From NCBI GenBank assembly GCA_902766345.1, contig CACXDK010000299.1:1-8824 (forward strand): a DNA stretch of 8,824 nucleotides, written 5' to 3'. Every line of letters starts with the position of its first letter. The stretch's first letter is position 1. Positions 1-6,108 of this stretch are shown here, one piece after another. A program made the translations under genes and the position numbers. This stretch comes from an uncultured Spirochaetaceae bacterium (GTDB taxonomy: Bacteria > Spirochaetota > Spirochaetia > Treponematales > Treponemataceae). Under the pieces are notes generated by a model that was not told the origin of the DNA, searched no databases, and was given only the letters and a program-made list of their open reading frames with translations.

Positions 1-206
1 AGGGCTGGAATGACAAAACTAAAAACTATTGGCAAAAGCACAAAGAAATTTCTTAATTCTGCCCTTTCGGAAATAAAAAATGTTGAAAATACTAAAAGCC
101 CTGTTGCCAAAAGAAACAAGCAAATAACAAAATAGGGTATAGGACTGGTAAAATAGGAATAAAGTTCTCTTTTAAGAATGACAGTCCACGCTCTTTTAGT
201 TTTCAT
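1..206 (-). CDS. ABC-2 type transporter permease, N-terminal part (cut by window edge)
   Basis: About 68 codons are visible, reading leftward from an ATG at 206-204, and the frame stays open to the window edge. The protein begins MKTKRAWTVILKREL, followed by YSYFTSPIPYF and a hydrophobic segment at about residues 25-45. A short N-terminal amphipathic stretch with an E-L-x-x-Y-F-x-S-P motif leading into the first membrane helix is typical of GldF-like ABC-2 permeases. A second hydrophobic stretch begins near residue 53. The start is supported by an AGGAGGT Shine-Dalgarno seven bases upstream, inside the end of the ATPase gene. The start overlaps the ATPase stop by 11 bases, so translation of the two is probably coupled. 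It would form the membrane channel partner of the neighbouring ATPase. The substrate cannot be told. A GldG-like auxiliary protein often follows in such clusters but would lie outside the window. Confidence 0.85.
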   Translation of the reverse strand, partial: MKTKRAWTVILKRELYSYFTSPIPYFVICLFLLATGLLVFSTFFISERAELRNFFVLLPIVFSFVIPA

Positions 207-1134
207 TTTCTGCACCTCCTGTTGTCAATGTCCTGAACACATCTTCAAGACTGTTTTTGTGAACATTCATTTCAAAAAGATCCCAATCATTATTTACAAC
301 AAGACGGGCAAGAGCTGGACGAACAGCTTCTTCATGGTCTGTGTGTACATAAGCATAGATTTTTTTGCCTTCCTGTCTTACAGTGCAGGAAATAACGTCT
401 TTTTCTGCAGAAAGGGCAGATTCCACCGCTTTTTCATCAGCATTTCCAATGACAAACTGAATTTCCTCAGAAGAATCGTGCTGAGTCCTAAGTTCTTCGG
501 TTGGGCTGTCTGCAACTTTCTTTCCTTTAGATATGATGATTACACGGTTACATAGCATTTCCACTTCGCTCAAAATATGGGTAGAAATTATTACAGTGCG
601 TGTTTCACCTATTTTCTTTATGAGGGAACGGACTTCCGAAACCTGATTAGGGTCCAATCCGCTTGTAGGTTCATCAAGAATAAGGATTTCAGGGTCTCCC
701 ATGAGGGCATGTGCAAGGCCAACCCTCTGTCTGTTTCCTCTTGAAAGGTCACCAATGTTTTTATGCATTACTTCTTTTAATCCGCAGACTTCTGCAAGTT
801 CAGGAACTTTTACACTGGCATCTACGCCTTCTATGTCTGCAACATATTTTAAATAATCTGCAACAATCATATCGCTATATAGCGGTGCAGATTCAGGCAT
901 ATAGCCTATTTTCCGTTTTGTTTCTACTTCATGAGTAAAAACATTCATACCATCAATCTTTATTAAACCTTCCGACGGTTCAAGATATCCTGTAATCATG
1001 CGCATTGTAGTTGTTTTCCCTGCACCATTTGGTCCAAGGAGTCCGACAATTTCTCCAGTCTGTATTGAAAAACTGATGTCGTCTACTGCGCGAAATGTCC
1101 CGAATCTACGGGAAACGTGCTCAACTTCTATCAT
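196..1134 (-). CDS. ABC transporter ATP-binding protein, GldA type
   Basis: This 312-residue protein is a complete ABC nucleotide-binding subunit that would sit on the cytoplasmic face and power its ABC-2 permease. Visible motifs are Walker A GPNGAGKTT (residues 34-42), signature LSRGNRQRV (130-138), Walker B ILILDEP with catalytic E155, D-loop SGLDPNQ (158-164) and H-loop H186. The Q-loop position reads GYMPES, with Glu81 where many ABC proteins have Gln, and the signature is LSRGN rather than LSGGQ. Both variants are usual in the GldA subfamily, as is the C-terminal domain of about 90 residues ending SLEDVFRTLT. The start at 1134 has an AAGAGGTT Shine-Dalgarno seven bases upstream and a promoter behind it. 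The gene overlaps the downstream permease by 11 bases. GldA names come from gliding motility in Bacteroidota; here a general export or envelope role is more likely, so I give no gene symbol. Confidence 0.93.
   Translation of the reverse strand: MIEVEHVSRRFGTFRAVDDISFSIQTGEIVGLLGPNGAGKTTTMRMITGYLEPSEGLIKIDGMNVFTHEVETKRKIGYMPESAPLYSDMIVADYLKYVADIEGVDASVKVPELAEVCGLKEVMHKNIGDLSRGNRQRVGLAHALMGDPEILILDEPTSGLDPNQVSEVRSLIKKIGETRTVIISTHILSEVEMLCNRVIIISKGKKVADSPTEELRTQHDSSEEIQFVIGNADEKAVESALSAEKDVISCTVRQEGKKIYAYVHTDHEEAVRPALARLVVNNDWDLFEMNVHKNSLEDVFRTLTTGGAENEN
214..220 (-). promoter_or_regulatory. Shine-Dalgarno of the ABC permease
   Basis: AGGAGGT on the minus strand lies seven bases before the ATG at 206. 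It is a full-strength ribosome site inside the last codons of the ATPase gene. It fixes the permease start and shows that the 11-base overlap is real. Confidence 0.8.
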
Positions 1135-1159
1135 ACTTCAACCTCTTGAAATTACTTTT

Positions 1160-1188
1160 AGTATAATAAAACATGTTTACAACAGCAA
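1160..1188 (-). promoter_or_regulatory. Sigma-70 promoter of the ABC transporter operon
   Basis: Read on the minus strand, a -35 box TTGCTG (1188-1183) and a -10 box TATACT (1165-1160) are separated by exactly 17 bases. Transcription should start near 1153, giving a leader of roughly 19 bases that includes the AAGAGGTT ribosome site (1147-1140). This conventional arrangement contrasts with the divergent promoter for the gene at 1269, which leaves no room for a ribosome site. Confidence 0.7.
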
Positions 1189-1231
1189 GTTACTATAAAA
1201 TTATGTTAGACGGTAAGGCTTTCAACGTTAA

Positions 1232-1260
1232 TTGACTATTTTCCTTATATCTCATATTAT
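1232..1260 (+). promoter_or_regulatory. Sigma-70 promoter giving a probably leaderless mRNA (gene at 1269)
   Basis: The -35 box TTGACT (1232-1237) and -10 box TATTAT (1255-1260) are separated by 17 bases, close to the consensus. Transcription normally begins six to eight bases after the -10 box, that is at 1266-1268, while the start codon is at 1269. The mRNA would then carry only zero to three bases before the ATG. No Shine-Dalgarno is present. This promoter probably also feeds the following packed genes up to 7744. Confidence 0.72.
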
Positions 1261-1268
1261 AATTTGAT

Positions 1269-2801
1269 ATGGGCAAAGGAAATTTTTTTCAAGACATATT
1301 GACATCGATATTTAACAGCAGCAACTCAGAAGTCCTAAAAAAAAGGATGCTAAAAAAGGCTGCCAAAGATTTATCAAAGTCCAAATATCATTTTTATAAA
1401 TACGGTTCTCACGAAGTTGATATATCTTTTGCAAAGTTCTTCTATGAAATTTACAAAGCAATTTCGCCTGCACAGCTCATGTTTGCAAATGCGAATCAAA
1501 GTTCTTTCAAGCATATTGTAATAAATCAGTCTTTATCAGATGAACAGAAGACTTTGATTGATGCACTTTCAGAAGAAACTTTACGTCAGGAAGCCCGTAC
1601 AGCTCCTCTTCCAGAAATGGCAAAAAGAGTAAATGCCATGCTGGAAAAGTTCAATTCAGAGCTAACCCGTGACAAAATCACAAGAATTGACAATTTATAT
1701 ACGAAATTCATGCTTTTTAAGAATTTCTGTCAGTATGACTTCTTTTTCCTGCTTAAAAAATTTGACAGCTCCCTTAAAGAGCGCAATTTTTCTTCAACAC
1801 CACGTTTCCAGCAAATTGGCGGTTCTTATGTAGTAGAAGACATTAAGAACTTTACTTCTGTTGCCTGGACAATTCCGCTTGATACAGACTGGGAAGATGT
1901 TTTCAAACTGCTAAAATCGCTGAAGGGTGTAGAACCAATTCCTCTTAACACTTGGAAAAAAATATTAACAAGGCTCAAGAGTGTACGCGAATACAATATC
2001 TTTGAGCTTATGATACAGCTCATCACAGAAGATCCTGGATATCGCGAAGCTTACAAAATGGAAGAAAACCATATAATGGATGAATTCATTTTGGAAATTC
2101 GCAAAAGTGCAGAATCTACACTGGAACAGCTTGAGTCAGAACAGCGTGCTGGCAAAGTAGACAGCCTTTTGTCTGAGATTTTCGATTCTCCTGTTGAGCC
2201 TTTGCACTATTATAATGAAGATACAAGTTCAGTTTATGAAAACAAAAATCTGCTAGGTTTGATTTATGCTGAGCCTTTGAGTTATTTAAAGACTTTCCTG
2301 CTTGATTTTGTAAAAAAAGATGTACGTGCATTGTCCGACATTCTTCTTGTCCGTGCAGAATGGTCTTCTCAGCAGCTTGCAAATCCTATGAGCGAAGCAT
2401 ATCACCAGATGATAGAGTTTTCTAATGGAATTTCAGCTCTTGATGAAAAATTTGCAGACAACGGCGAATTCGGTGCTAAGATAAAGATGCTTTTGCCAAG
2501 AGTAGAACGTGACCGCGAAGGCAAGAATATTGCAGACATGGTTATTAACGATGCAAACAATGAAGCAGCACGGCTTCTTCTTGTTTCAAGGCAGAACTTT
2601 GTAGCTTATGCAAAAAATCTTAAGATGCTGCTTGAAGACTTTGTTAAACAGCCTCGCAGTGAACTTATAAGAAACTGGAAAGCCCTTGATACCTTTGCAG
2701 AAGGAAAACTAAAGCAGACTTGTATTGATGTATATAAAAAGTTGTTTTCATTTGTTTCCCTGCTCCAGAACTTTAACATTGAAATTTCAGACCTCAACTA
2801 A
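1269..2801 (+). CDS. Large soluble conserved protein of unknown function (DUF5312-like)
   Basis: This 510-residue protein has no signal peptide, no convincing membrane helix and no enzyme motif that I recognise. It looks mainly alpha-helical and is rich in Lys, Glu, Leu and Phe, with aromatic clusters such as the YHFYKYGSHEVD region (about residues 40-51) and a QYDFFFLLKKFD stretch near 155-166. From memory it resembles the treponemal family Pfam calls DUF5312, whose role is not known. I assign no function. The start has no Shine-Dalgarno but sits 8 bases after a strong -10 box, so the transcript is probably leaderless. The next in-frame ATG (codon 27) would discard well-formed sequence. The gene leads the plus-strand run and its stop is only three bases before hflX, suggesting co-transcription. 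A run of eight A at 1337-1344 covers codons 23-26. Confidence 0.85.
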   Translation: MGKGNFFQDILTSIFNSSNSEVLKKRMLKKAAKDLSKSKYHFYKYGSHEVDISFAKFFYEIYKAISPAQLMFANANQSSFKHIVINQSLSDEQKTLIDALSEETLRQEARTAPLPEMAKRVNAMLEKFNSELTRDKITRIDNLYTKFMLFKNFCQYDFFFLLKKFDSSLKERNFSSTPRFQQIGGSYVVEDIKNFTSVAWTIPLDTDWEDVFKLLKSLKGVEPIPLNTWKKILTRLKSVREYNIFELMIQLITEDPGYREAYKMEENHIMDEFILEIRKSAESTLEQLESEQRAGKVDSLLSEIFDSPVEPLHYYNEDTSSVYENKNLLGLIYAEPLSYLKTFLLDFVKKDVRALSDILLVRAEWSSQQLANPMSEAYHQMIEFSNGISALDEKFADNGEFGAKIKMLLPRVERDREGKNIADMVINDANNEAARLLLVSRQNFVAYAKNLKMLLEDFVKQPRSELIRNWKALDTFAEGKLKQTCIDVYKKLFSFVSLLQNFNIEISDLN

Positions 2802-2804
2802 TAT

Positions 2805-4100
2805 ATGGTAGAAATTCAGGAAGAACAGGAAAAAAAGGCACGCTGCCTTCTTATAGGTGCTCCTTCTAAAAAAAAAGGAGTCATAGAAGAACCTGATGAG
2901 CTCAAGGGGCTTGTTACCACTTTAGGCATGGAAGTTGCAGGAGTAATAGTCCTGCAACGCATTGAGCCAACTCCAGCTTATGGCATTGGAAAAGGCAAAA
3001 CTCAGGAAATTGCAGACAAGGCAAAGGAAATTTTTGCTGACTGCATTATATTTGACTGGGAAATTGACCCTACAAAACAGCGTAACTGGGAAAAACTCAC
3101 AGACATTCCTGTATTTGACCGCAACGAAGTAATTATCCGCATATTCGCACAGAGGGCACAGACAAAAGAAGCCGTTTTGCAGGTAGATTTAGCACGGCTT
3201 ACTTATTCTTTACCAAGACTGAGCCACACTTACGGCGACCTTGCCCGACAGCGAGGAGGCTCTTACGGAGCAAAAGGAAGCGGTGAAACTCAACTGGAAC
3301 TTGACCGCCGTCAGATTGAAGATAAAATTATACAAATAAAGAAAGAACTTAATCAGATTATCATAAACAGACAGGTGCAGAGAAAACAGCGGGAAAGGAC
3401 GGCAACCCCTTCATGTGCCCTTGTTGGATACACTAATGCAGGAAAATCAAGCCTGCTAAATGCCCTGACTGGTGCTGACGTATTTGTAGAAGACAAACTT
3501 TTTGCAACGCTTGACCCTACAACCAGAAAACTGGCTTTAGCAGAAGGTTCTTTTATTCTGCTTACAGATACCGTAGGCTTTATTTCAAACCTGCCACACA
3601 CTCTTATTGATGCATTCAAGTCTACACTTGAAGAAACAACTTTTGCAGACCTGCTTTTAATCACTGTAGATGCAAGCGATCCTCACTGTAAAGAACAATA
3701 CAATCAGGTTCTTTCCGTTCTTGAAGAAATTAAGGCAGACCGCATTCCACGTCTTGTTGTACTGAACAAGTGCGATGTTCTTACAGGAAATGAGGTTGCA
3801 ATATCTGAACTGGATGCTGTTTTTCCAGATGCAATAAAAGTAAGTGCAAAGACTAAAGACGGTTTTGAAAACCTGCTTGCACACATTACAGAAGTGCTTT
3901 TAGGCACACAGGCTCAGTTTAGAATTCCTATGGAACAGAACAGTCTTGTAGAGCTTGCCAGAAAGAACGGAACAATACTTCAAGAAGACTGGCAAGAAGA
4001 CTGCATCCTGCTTAACGCACGCATTCCAGGAACAATAGACCAGAACGGAAACGCAACAACAAGAACACTTGCAATGCTCATGAAATATCTGATACAGTAG
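2805..4100 (+). CDS. hflX: GTPase HflX (ribosome-associated, ribosome splitting or rescue)
   Basis: This 431-residue protein is a full-length HflX of the Obg-HflX superfamily of GTPases. The N-terminal HflX domain (about 10-170) contains a GIGKGKTQEI motif and the QRGGSYGAKGSGETQLE region that is highly typical of the family. A helical linker rich in Lys and Gln follows. The G domain has G1 GYTNAGKS (208-215, K214), G3 DTVGF (255-259), G4 NKCD (321-324) and G5 SAK (347-349). Known family members bind the 50S subunit and can split stalled 70S ribosomes under heat or antibiotic stress. The gene starts three bases after the DUF5312-like stop with no Shine-Dalgarno, so it may depend on coupling to upstream translation. 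A run of nine A at 2868-2876 covers codons 22-24. Placement near rlmE fits a ribosome-care theme. Confidence 0.95.
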   Translation: MVEIQEEQEKKARCLLIGAPSKKKGVIEEPDELKGLVTTLGMEVAGVIVLQRIEPTPAYGIGKGKTQEIADKAKEIFADCIIFDWEIDPTKQRNWEKLTDIPVFDRNEVIIRIFAQRAQTKEAVLQVDLARLTYSLPRLSHTYGDLARQRGGSYGAKGSGETQLELDRRQIEDKIIQIKKELNQIIINRQVQRKQRERTATPSCALVGYTNAGKSSLLNALTGADVFVEDKLFATLDPTTRKLALAEGSFILLTDTVGFISNLPHTLIDAFKSTLEETTFADLLLITVDASDPHCKEQYNQVLSVLEEIKADRIPRLVVLNKCDVLTGNEVAISELDAVFPDAIKVSAKTKDGFENLLAHITEVLLGTQAQFRIPMEQNSLVELARKNGTILQEDWQEDCILLNARIPGTIDQNGNATTRTLAMLMKYLIQ

Positions 4101-4105
4101 AATCA

Positions 4106-4648
4106 ATGTATAGTTCACGATATAACCCGAAATCACTTTTTGTAAAACATCACAAGCATGTATCAACAGAATATGTGCTGACAATAATACTCATTGGCTT
4201 GATAGTCTTTATTGCAGCAGGAACTTTATATGCATTTGCCGTAAAAAAGAGCGGCATTGGACATCAGTACCGAAAAGCAGACCCAACACCAAAACAGGTT
4301 ATAAATTCAAGCATAAAGGCAAACAGCAGGGTTAATGCTTTTAACGAACTGGGGCAAATTCGTACCATTACAAAAAGCCCAGATGATGAACATACAGGAA
4401 CTCTTGTAGTTGTTACGCCGTGGTTTTCTTACAATGCAAACGACACAATACTTCTGGAAGAACTTTCTCAGAAAGCACAGCAGGAAAAAGCCATTATCAT
4501 AAACTATTTCGGACAGAATACAAAAGCCGAGCTTCTGCAAAAAGGCGAAGACGCTGTAAAAGAGGAAATTAAAAACACCCTGAACGAACAGCTTGTTCTT
4601 GGCAAAATTCAAAAGGTTTTCTTTAAAGAATACATTTTCTTTGAATGA
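4106..4648 (+). CDS. Single-pass membrane protein with a FliL-like C-terminal domain
   Basis: This 180-residue protein has a basic cytoplasmic N-terminus, one membrane helix (about 23-46) and a periplasmic region. The C-terminal part (about 98-180) runs LVVVTPWFSYN, then a charged helix, then VKEEIKNTLNEQL and GKIQKVFFKEYIFF. That ending closely follows the end of FliL, where an (I/L)-K-x-x-(I/L)-N helix is followed by G-x-(V/I)-x-x-V-(Y/F)-F-x-x-(F/Y). FliL supports the flagellar stator. This one lies next to hflX and a sigma factor, not in a flagellar operon, so it may be a FliL paralogue with another membrane role. The start is five bases after the hflX stop and lacks a Shine-Dalgarno. I call it FliL-like from pattern recognition only and do not use the gene symbol. 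Confidence 0.72.
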   Translation: MYSSRYNPKSLFVKHHKHVSTEYVLTIILIGLIVFIAAGTLYAFAVKKSGIGHQYRKADPTPKQVINSSIKANSRVNAFNELGQIRTITKSPDDEHTGTLVVVTPWFSYNANDTILLEELSQKAQQEKAIIINYFGQNTKAELLQKGEDAVKEEIKNTLNEQLVLGKIQKVFFKEYIFFE

Positions 4649-4661
4649 AAACTCATATTTC

Positions 4662-4693
4662 TGAAACTTTTTTACAAACGCACTGTCAAATAA
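4662..4693 (+). promoter_or_regulatory. Putative ECF-type promoter before the sigma/anti-sigma module
   Basis: TGAAAC (4662-4667) is followed after 16 bases by TGTCAAATAA (4684-4693). TGAAAC-N16-CGTC is the known layout of several ECF sigma promoters, such as SigM and SigW of Bacillus, and this site differs from it by one base in the -10. It lies in the only sizeable gap inside this run (4649-4706). Transcription would start near 4694-4696, just ahead of an AGAGGTT ribosome site and the ATG at 4707. ECF sigma factors usually activate their own operon, so the position is what one would expect. A second copy of the pattern lies before rlmE. This is an inference. Confidence 0.4.
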
Positions 4694-4706
4694 TGCAGAG
4701 GTTATA

Positions 4707-5039
4707 ATGACATCATCAACTCTTACACCAGCGGCACAGATTATTATTTCGCTCATTCCGCTGTCTGGAATTATATTTACAACGGTACTCATCTTTTTTG
4801 CATTGCTTTGGCATCATCACGAAATAAAGATGCTCATTCTAAAAGGATTGTACACACCTAAAAAATTTAATCTGAAAGCATTTTCGCTGCTTTCTGGATT
4901 ATGTCTTATTGGAACAGGCCTTGTACTGACGGTTCTGTTTGCGCTCCTTACAGGCATGTCCTGGGCATTGCTGAGCGGACTTCTTCCACTTGCCATTGGT
5001 ATTGCACTCACACTGTTTTCGTTCATCAATAAAGACTAA
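4707..5039 (+). CDS. Small three-helix membrane protein (DUF6249-like)
   Basis: This 110-residue protein has three hydrophobic helices at about 9-35, 58-81 and 84-107. The only sizeable soluble part is a loop of about 20 residues beginning with three histidines (36-38) and containing ILKGLYTPKKF. The layout (first helix, charged loop ending in a G-x-x-x-P-type turn, then two Gly-rich helices with a G-L-x-P-L-x-I-G-I-A motif) recalls the DUF6249 family of small membrane proteins that often lie beside ECF sigma factors; I make this match from memory. The start is supported by AGAGGTT (4697-4703). It is the first gene after the putative ECF promoter, and the sigma gene begins two bases after its stop. 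A role as sensor or accessory of the sigma/anti-sigma pair is possible but unproven. Confidence 0.75.
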   Translation: MTSSTLTPAAQIIISLIPLSGIIFTTVLIFFALLWHHHEIKMLILKGLYTPKKFNLKAFSLLSGLCLIGTGLVLTVLFALLTGMSWALLSGLLPLAIGIALTLFSFINKD

Positions 5040-5041
5040 AA

Positions 5042-5632
5042 ATGAAAAGCACGGTGCAGACCATAACCCGAAGCATCGAAGACTTTATTTCTCAAAAAAA
5101 AGATAATTTTCTTGTACAAAAAACATTAGAAGGCAAAAAAGAAGCCTTTGCAGAGCTTATGACACTGCACCAGCGGCGTGTGGAAATTATGGGCTACAGC
5201 TTTTTTCACAACAAGGCTGATGTTGACGATTTTGTGCAGGATGTATTCATCAAGGTATTCAACAATTTGTCTTCATTCCGACACGAAAGTAAATTTTCTA
5301 CCTGGCTCACTAGAATTGCATACACAACAGCGGTCAATACAAAAAAACGCACCCGTGAAAATGAAGACATTTCAGACGAGAGCCAGATTGAAAGTGCATA
5401 TCTTTCGCCAGAAGAACAGGAAATAAAAAGAATTACGGCAAAGGCTGTAAAACAGGCAATGGAAAATTTGCCCCAGCAGTATTACAGCTGCCTTAATCTC
5501 TATTTTTTTCAAGACATGTCATATAACGAAATTGCTGAAATTACAGACATTCCAGTAAACACCATAAAATCGCATATTTTCCGTGCAAAGAAAATCTTGC
5601 AGCAAAAACTAAAAGAGTTTACAGACTCATGA
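5042..5632 (+). CDS. ECF-family RNA polymerase sigma factor
   Basis: This 196-residue protein has the two-domain build of an extracytoplasmic-function sigma factor. The sigma-2 domain spans about 33-105 and includes DVDDFVQDVFIKVF (60-73, core polymerase contact) and FSTWLTRIAYTTAVNTKKR (85-103, -10 recognition). An acidic linker follows. The sigma-4 domain (about 138-192) has LPQQYYSCLNLYFFQDMSYN and then the helix-turn-helix EIAEITDIPVNTIKSHIFRAKK, which reads the -35. Residues 1-30 form an N-terminal extension slightly longer than in minimal ECF factors. The gene starts two bases after the small membrane protein and has no Shine-Dalgarno, while the anti-sigma factor after it has a very strong one. 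That arrangement would keep the sigma factor scarcer than its inhibitor. A run of eight A (5094-5101) covers codons 18-20. It is of the general RpoE/SigW type, but the exact group is not decided here. Confidence 0.93.
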   Translation: MKSTVQTITRSIEDFISQKKDNFLVQKTLEGKKEAFAELMTLHQRRVEIMGYSFFHNKADVDDFVQDVFIKVFNNLSSFRHESKFSTWLTRIAYTTAVNTKKRTRENEDISDESQIESAYLSPEEQEIKRITAKAVKQAMENLPQQYYSCLNLYFFQDMSYNEIAEITDIPVNTIKSHIFRAKKILQQKLKEFTDS

Positions 5633-5633
5633 C

Positions 5634-5640
5634 AGGAGGT
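5634..5640 (+). promoter_or_regulatory. Strong Shine-Dalgarno of the anti-sigma gene
   Basis: AGGAGGT lies four bases before the ATG at 5645. It fixes the anti-sigma start. It contrasts with the sigma gene, which has nothing comparable before its own ATG at 5042. Confidence 0.75.
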
Positions 5641-5644
5641 TGCT

Positions 5645-6094
5645 ATGAAACACAATTGTGCTTATTACATGGATCAGTATCTATCTCTAGATAAAGGGGA
5701 GCATCTTTCACTTGAACTCACTTTTCACCTTCTGATATGTCCTAAATGCAGGACAGAAGTGCGGACTCTTCTGAAAGCTGAAAAACTTTTGAAAAAGCCT
5801 CTGAAAATTCCAGTCCCTATTGAAAATGACACCATTACAACCGTCATGAAGGAAATTGACCCAAGTTATAATCCTCAGGAACACAAGGTTTCGTTCAGAC
5901 AGTGGATTATAACAGGGCTATTCATGCTTTTATGTGTTACAGTTTTAAGCATCTTTGCCATTCCTGTTACGGAAATGATAGCACTTCTTTCTTATGGAAT
6001 GTTTGCCCTTATGATAGTTGGTTATTGTGTTGCATTTATTGGTTCAAATCTTGATTTTTTTATAAAAAAAATAGAAACTGCTAAGATAAAATAA
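5645..6094 (+). CDS. Probable ZAS-type membrane anti-sigma factor
   Basis: This 149-residue protein begins with a short cytoplasmic domain carrying an H-x3-C-x2-C motif (His28, Cys32, Cys35). That is the zinc-binding signature of ZAS anti-sigma factors such as RsrA and ChrR, and Cys5 or His3 could be a further ligand. Two membrane helices follow at about 87-107 and 110-133, with a short basic tail after them. The domain would bind the sigma factor encoded 12 bases upstream and hold it at the membrane. The Cys-rich zinc site could sense oxidants, while the two helices could sense envelope state; which applies is unknown. Cys97 and Cys128 lie in the helices. The 3' end contains runs of seven T (6055-6061) and eight A (6064-6071). 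The putative promoter before rlmE begins within its last codons. The role is inferred from motif plus neighbour. Confidence 0.82.
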   Translation: MKHNCAYYMDQYLSLDKGEHLSLELTFHLLICPKCRTEVRTLLKAEKLLKKPLKIPVPIENDTITTVMKEIDPSYNPQEHKVSFRQWIITGLFMLLCVTVLSIFAIPVTEMIALLSYGMFALMIVGYCVAFIGSNLDFFIKKIETAKIK

Positions 6095-6105
6095 CCGACA
6101 AATAA
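6073..6105 (+). promoter_or_regulatory. Putative ECF-type promoter before rlmE
   Basis: AGAAAC (6073-6078) is followed after 17 bases by CGACAAATAA (6096-6105). It shares GAAACT and GWCAAATAA with the site at 4662-4693, with one base more spacing. Transcription would begin about 6106-6108, directly at the rlmE ATG (6109), which has no Shine-Dalgarno. This would make rlmE, and the M23 gene after it, targets of the neighbouring sigma factor. The -35 part lies inside the end of the anti-sigma gene, so some of the match could be coding coincidence. Confidence 0.33.
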
Positions 6106-6108
6106 AGT

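Noticed and set aside
178..555. Plus-strand frame of 125 codons opposite the ABC ATPase
   Set aside because: It is antisense to a gene with all ABC motifs intact, has no ribosome site, and its Cys/Phe/Ser-rich product looks like a reverse-strand shadow.
1213..1247. Loose inverted repeat TAAGG / CCTTA in the divergent intergenic region
   Set aside because: Five bases separated by 25 bases in AT-rich DNA is expected by chance and the arms do not extend.
4307..4792. Minus-strand frame of 161 codons opposite the FliL-like gene and the start of the small membrane protein
   Set aside because: Its composition (Phe, Cys, Asn and Val rich) is that of an antisense shadow. It covers two better-supported genes and the gap with the putative promoter, and no promoter or ribosome site supports it.
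6051..6071. T7 and A8 runs near the end of the anti-sigma gene as a terminator or phase-variation tract
   Set aside because: They encode part of the cytoplasmic tail in frame, form no GC stem, and lie too close to the stop for a frame change to matter much.
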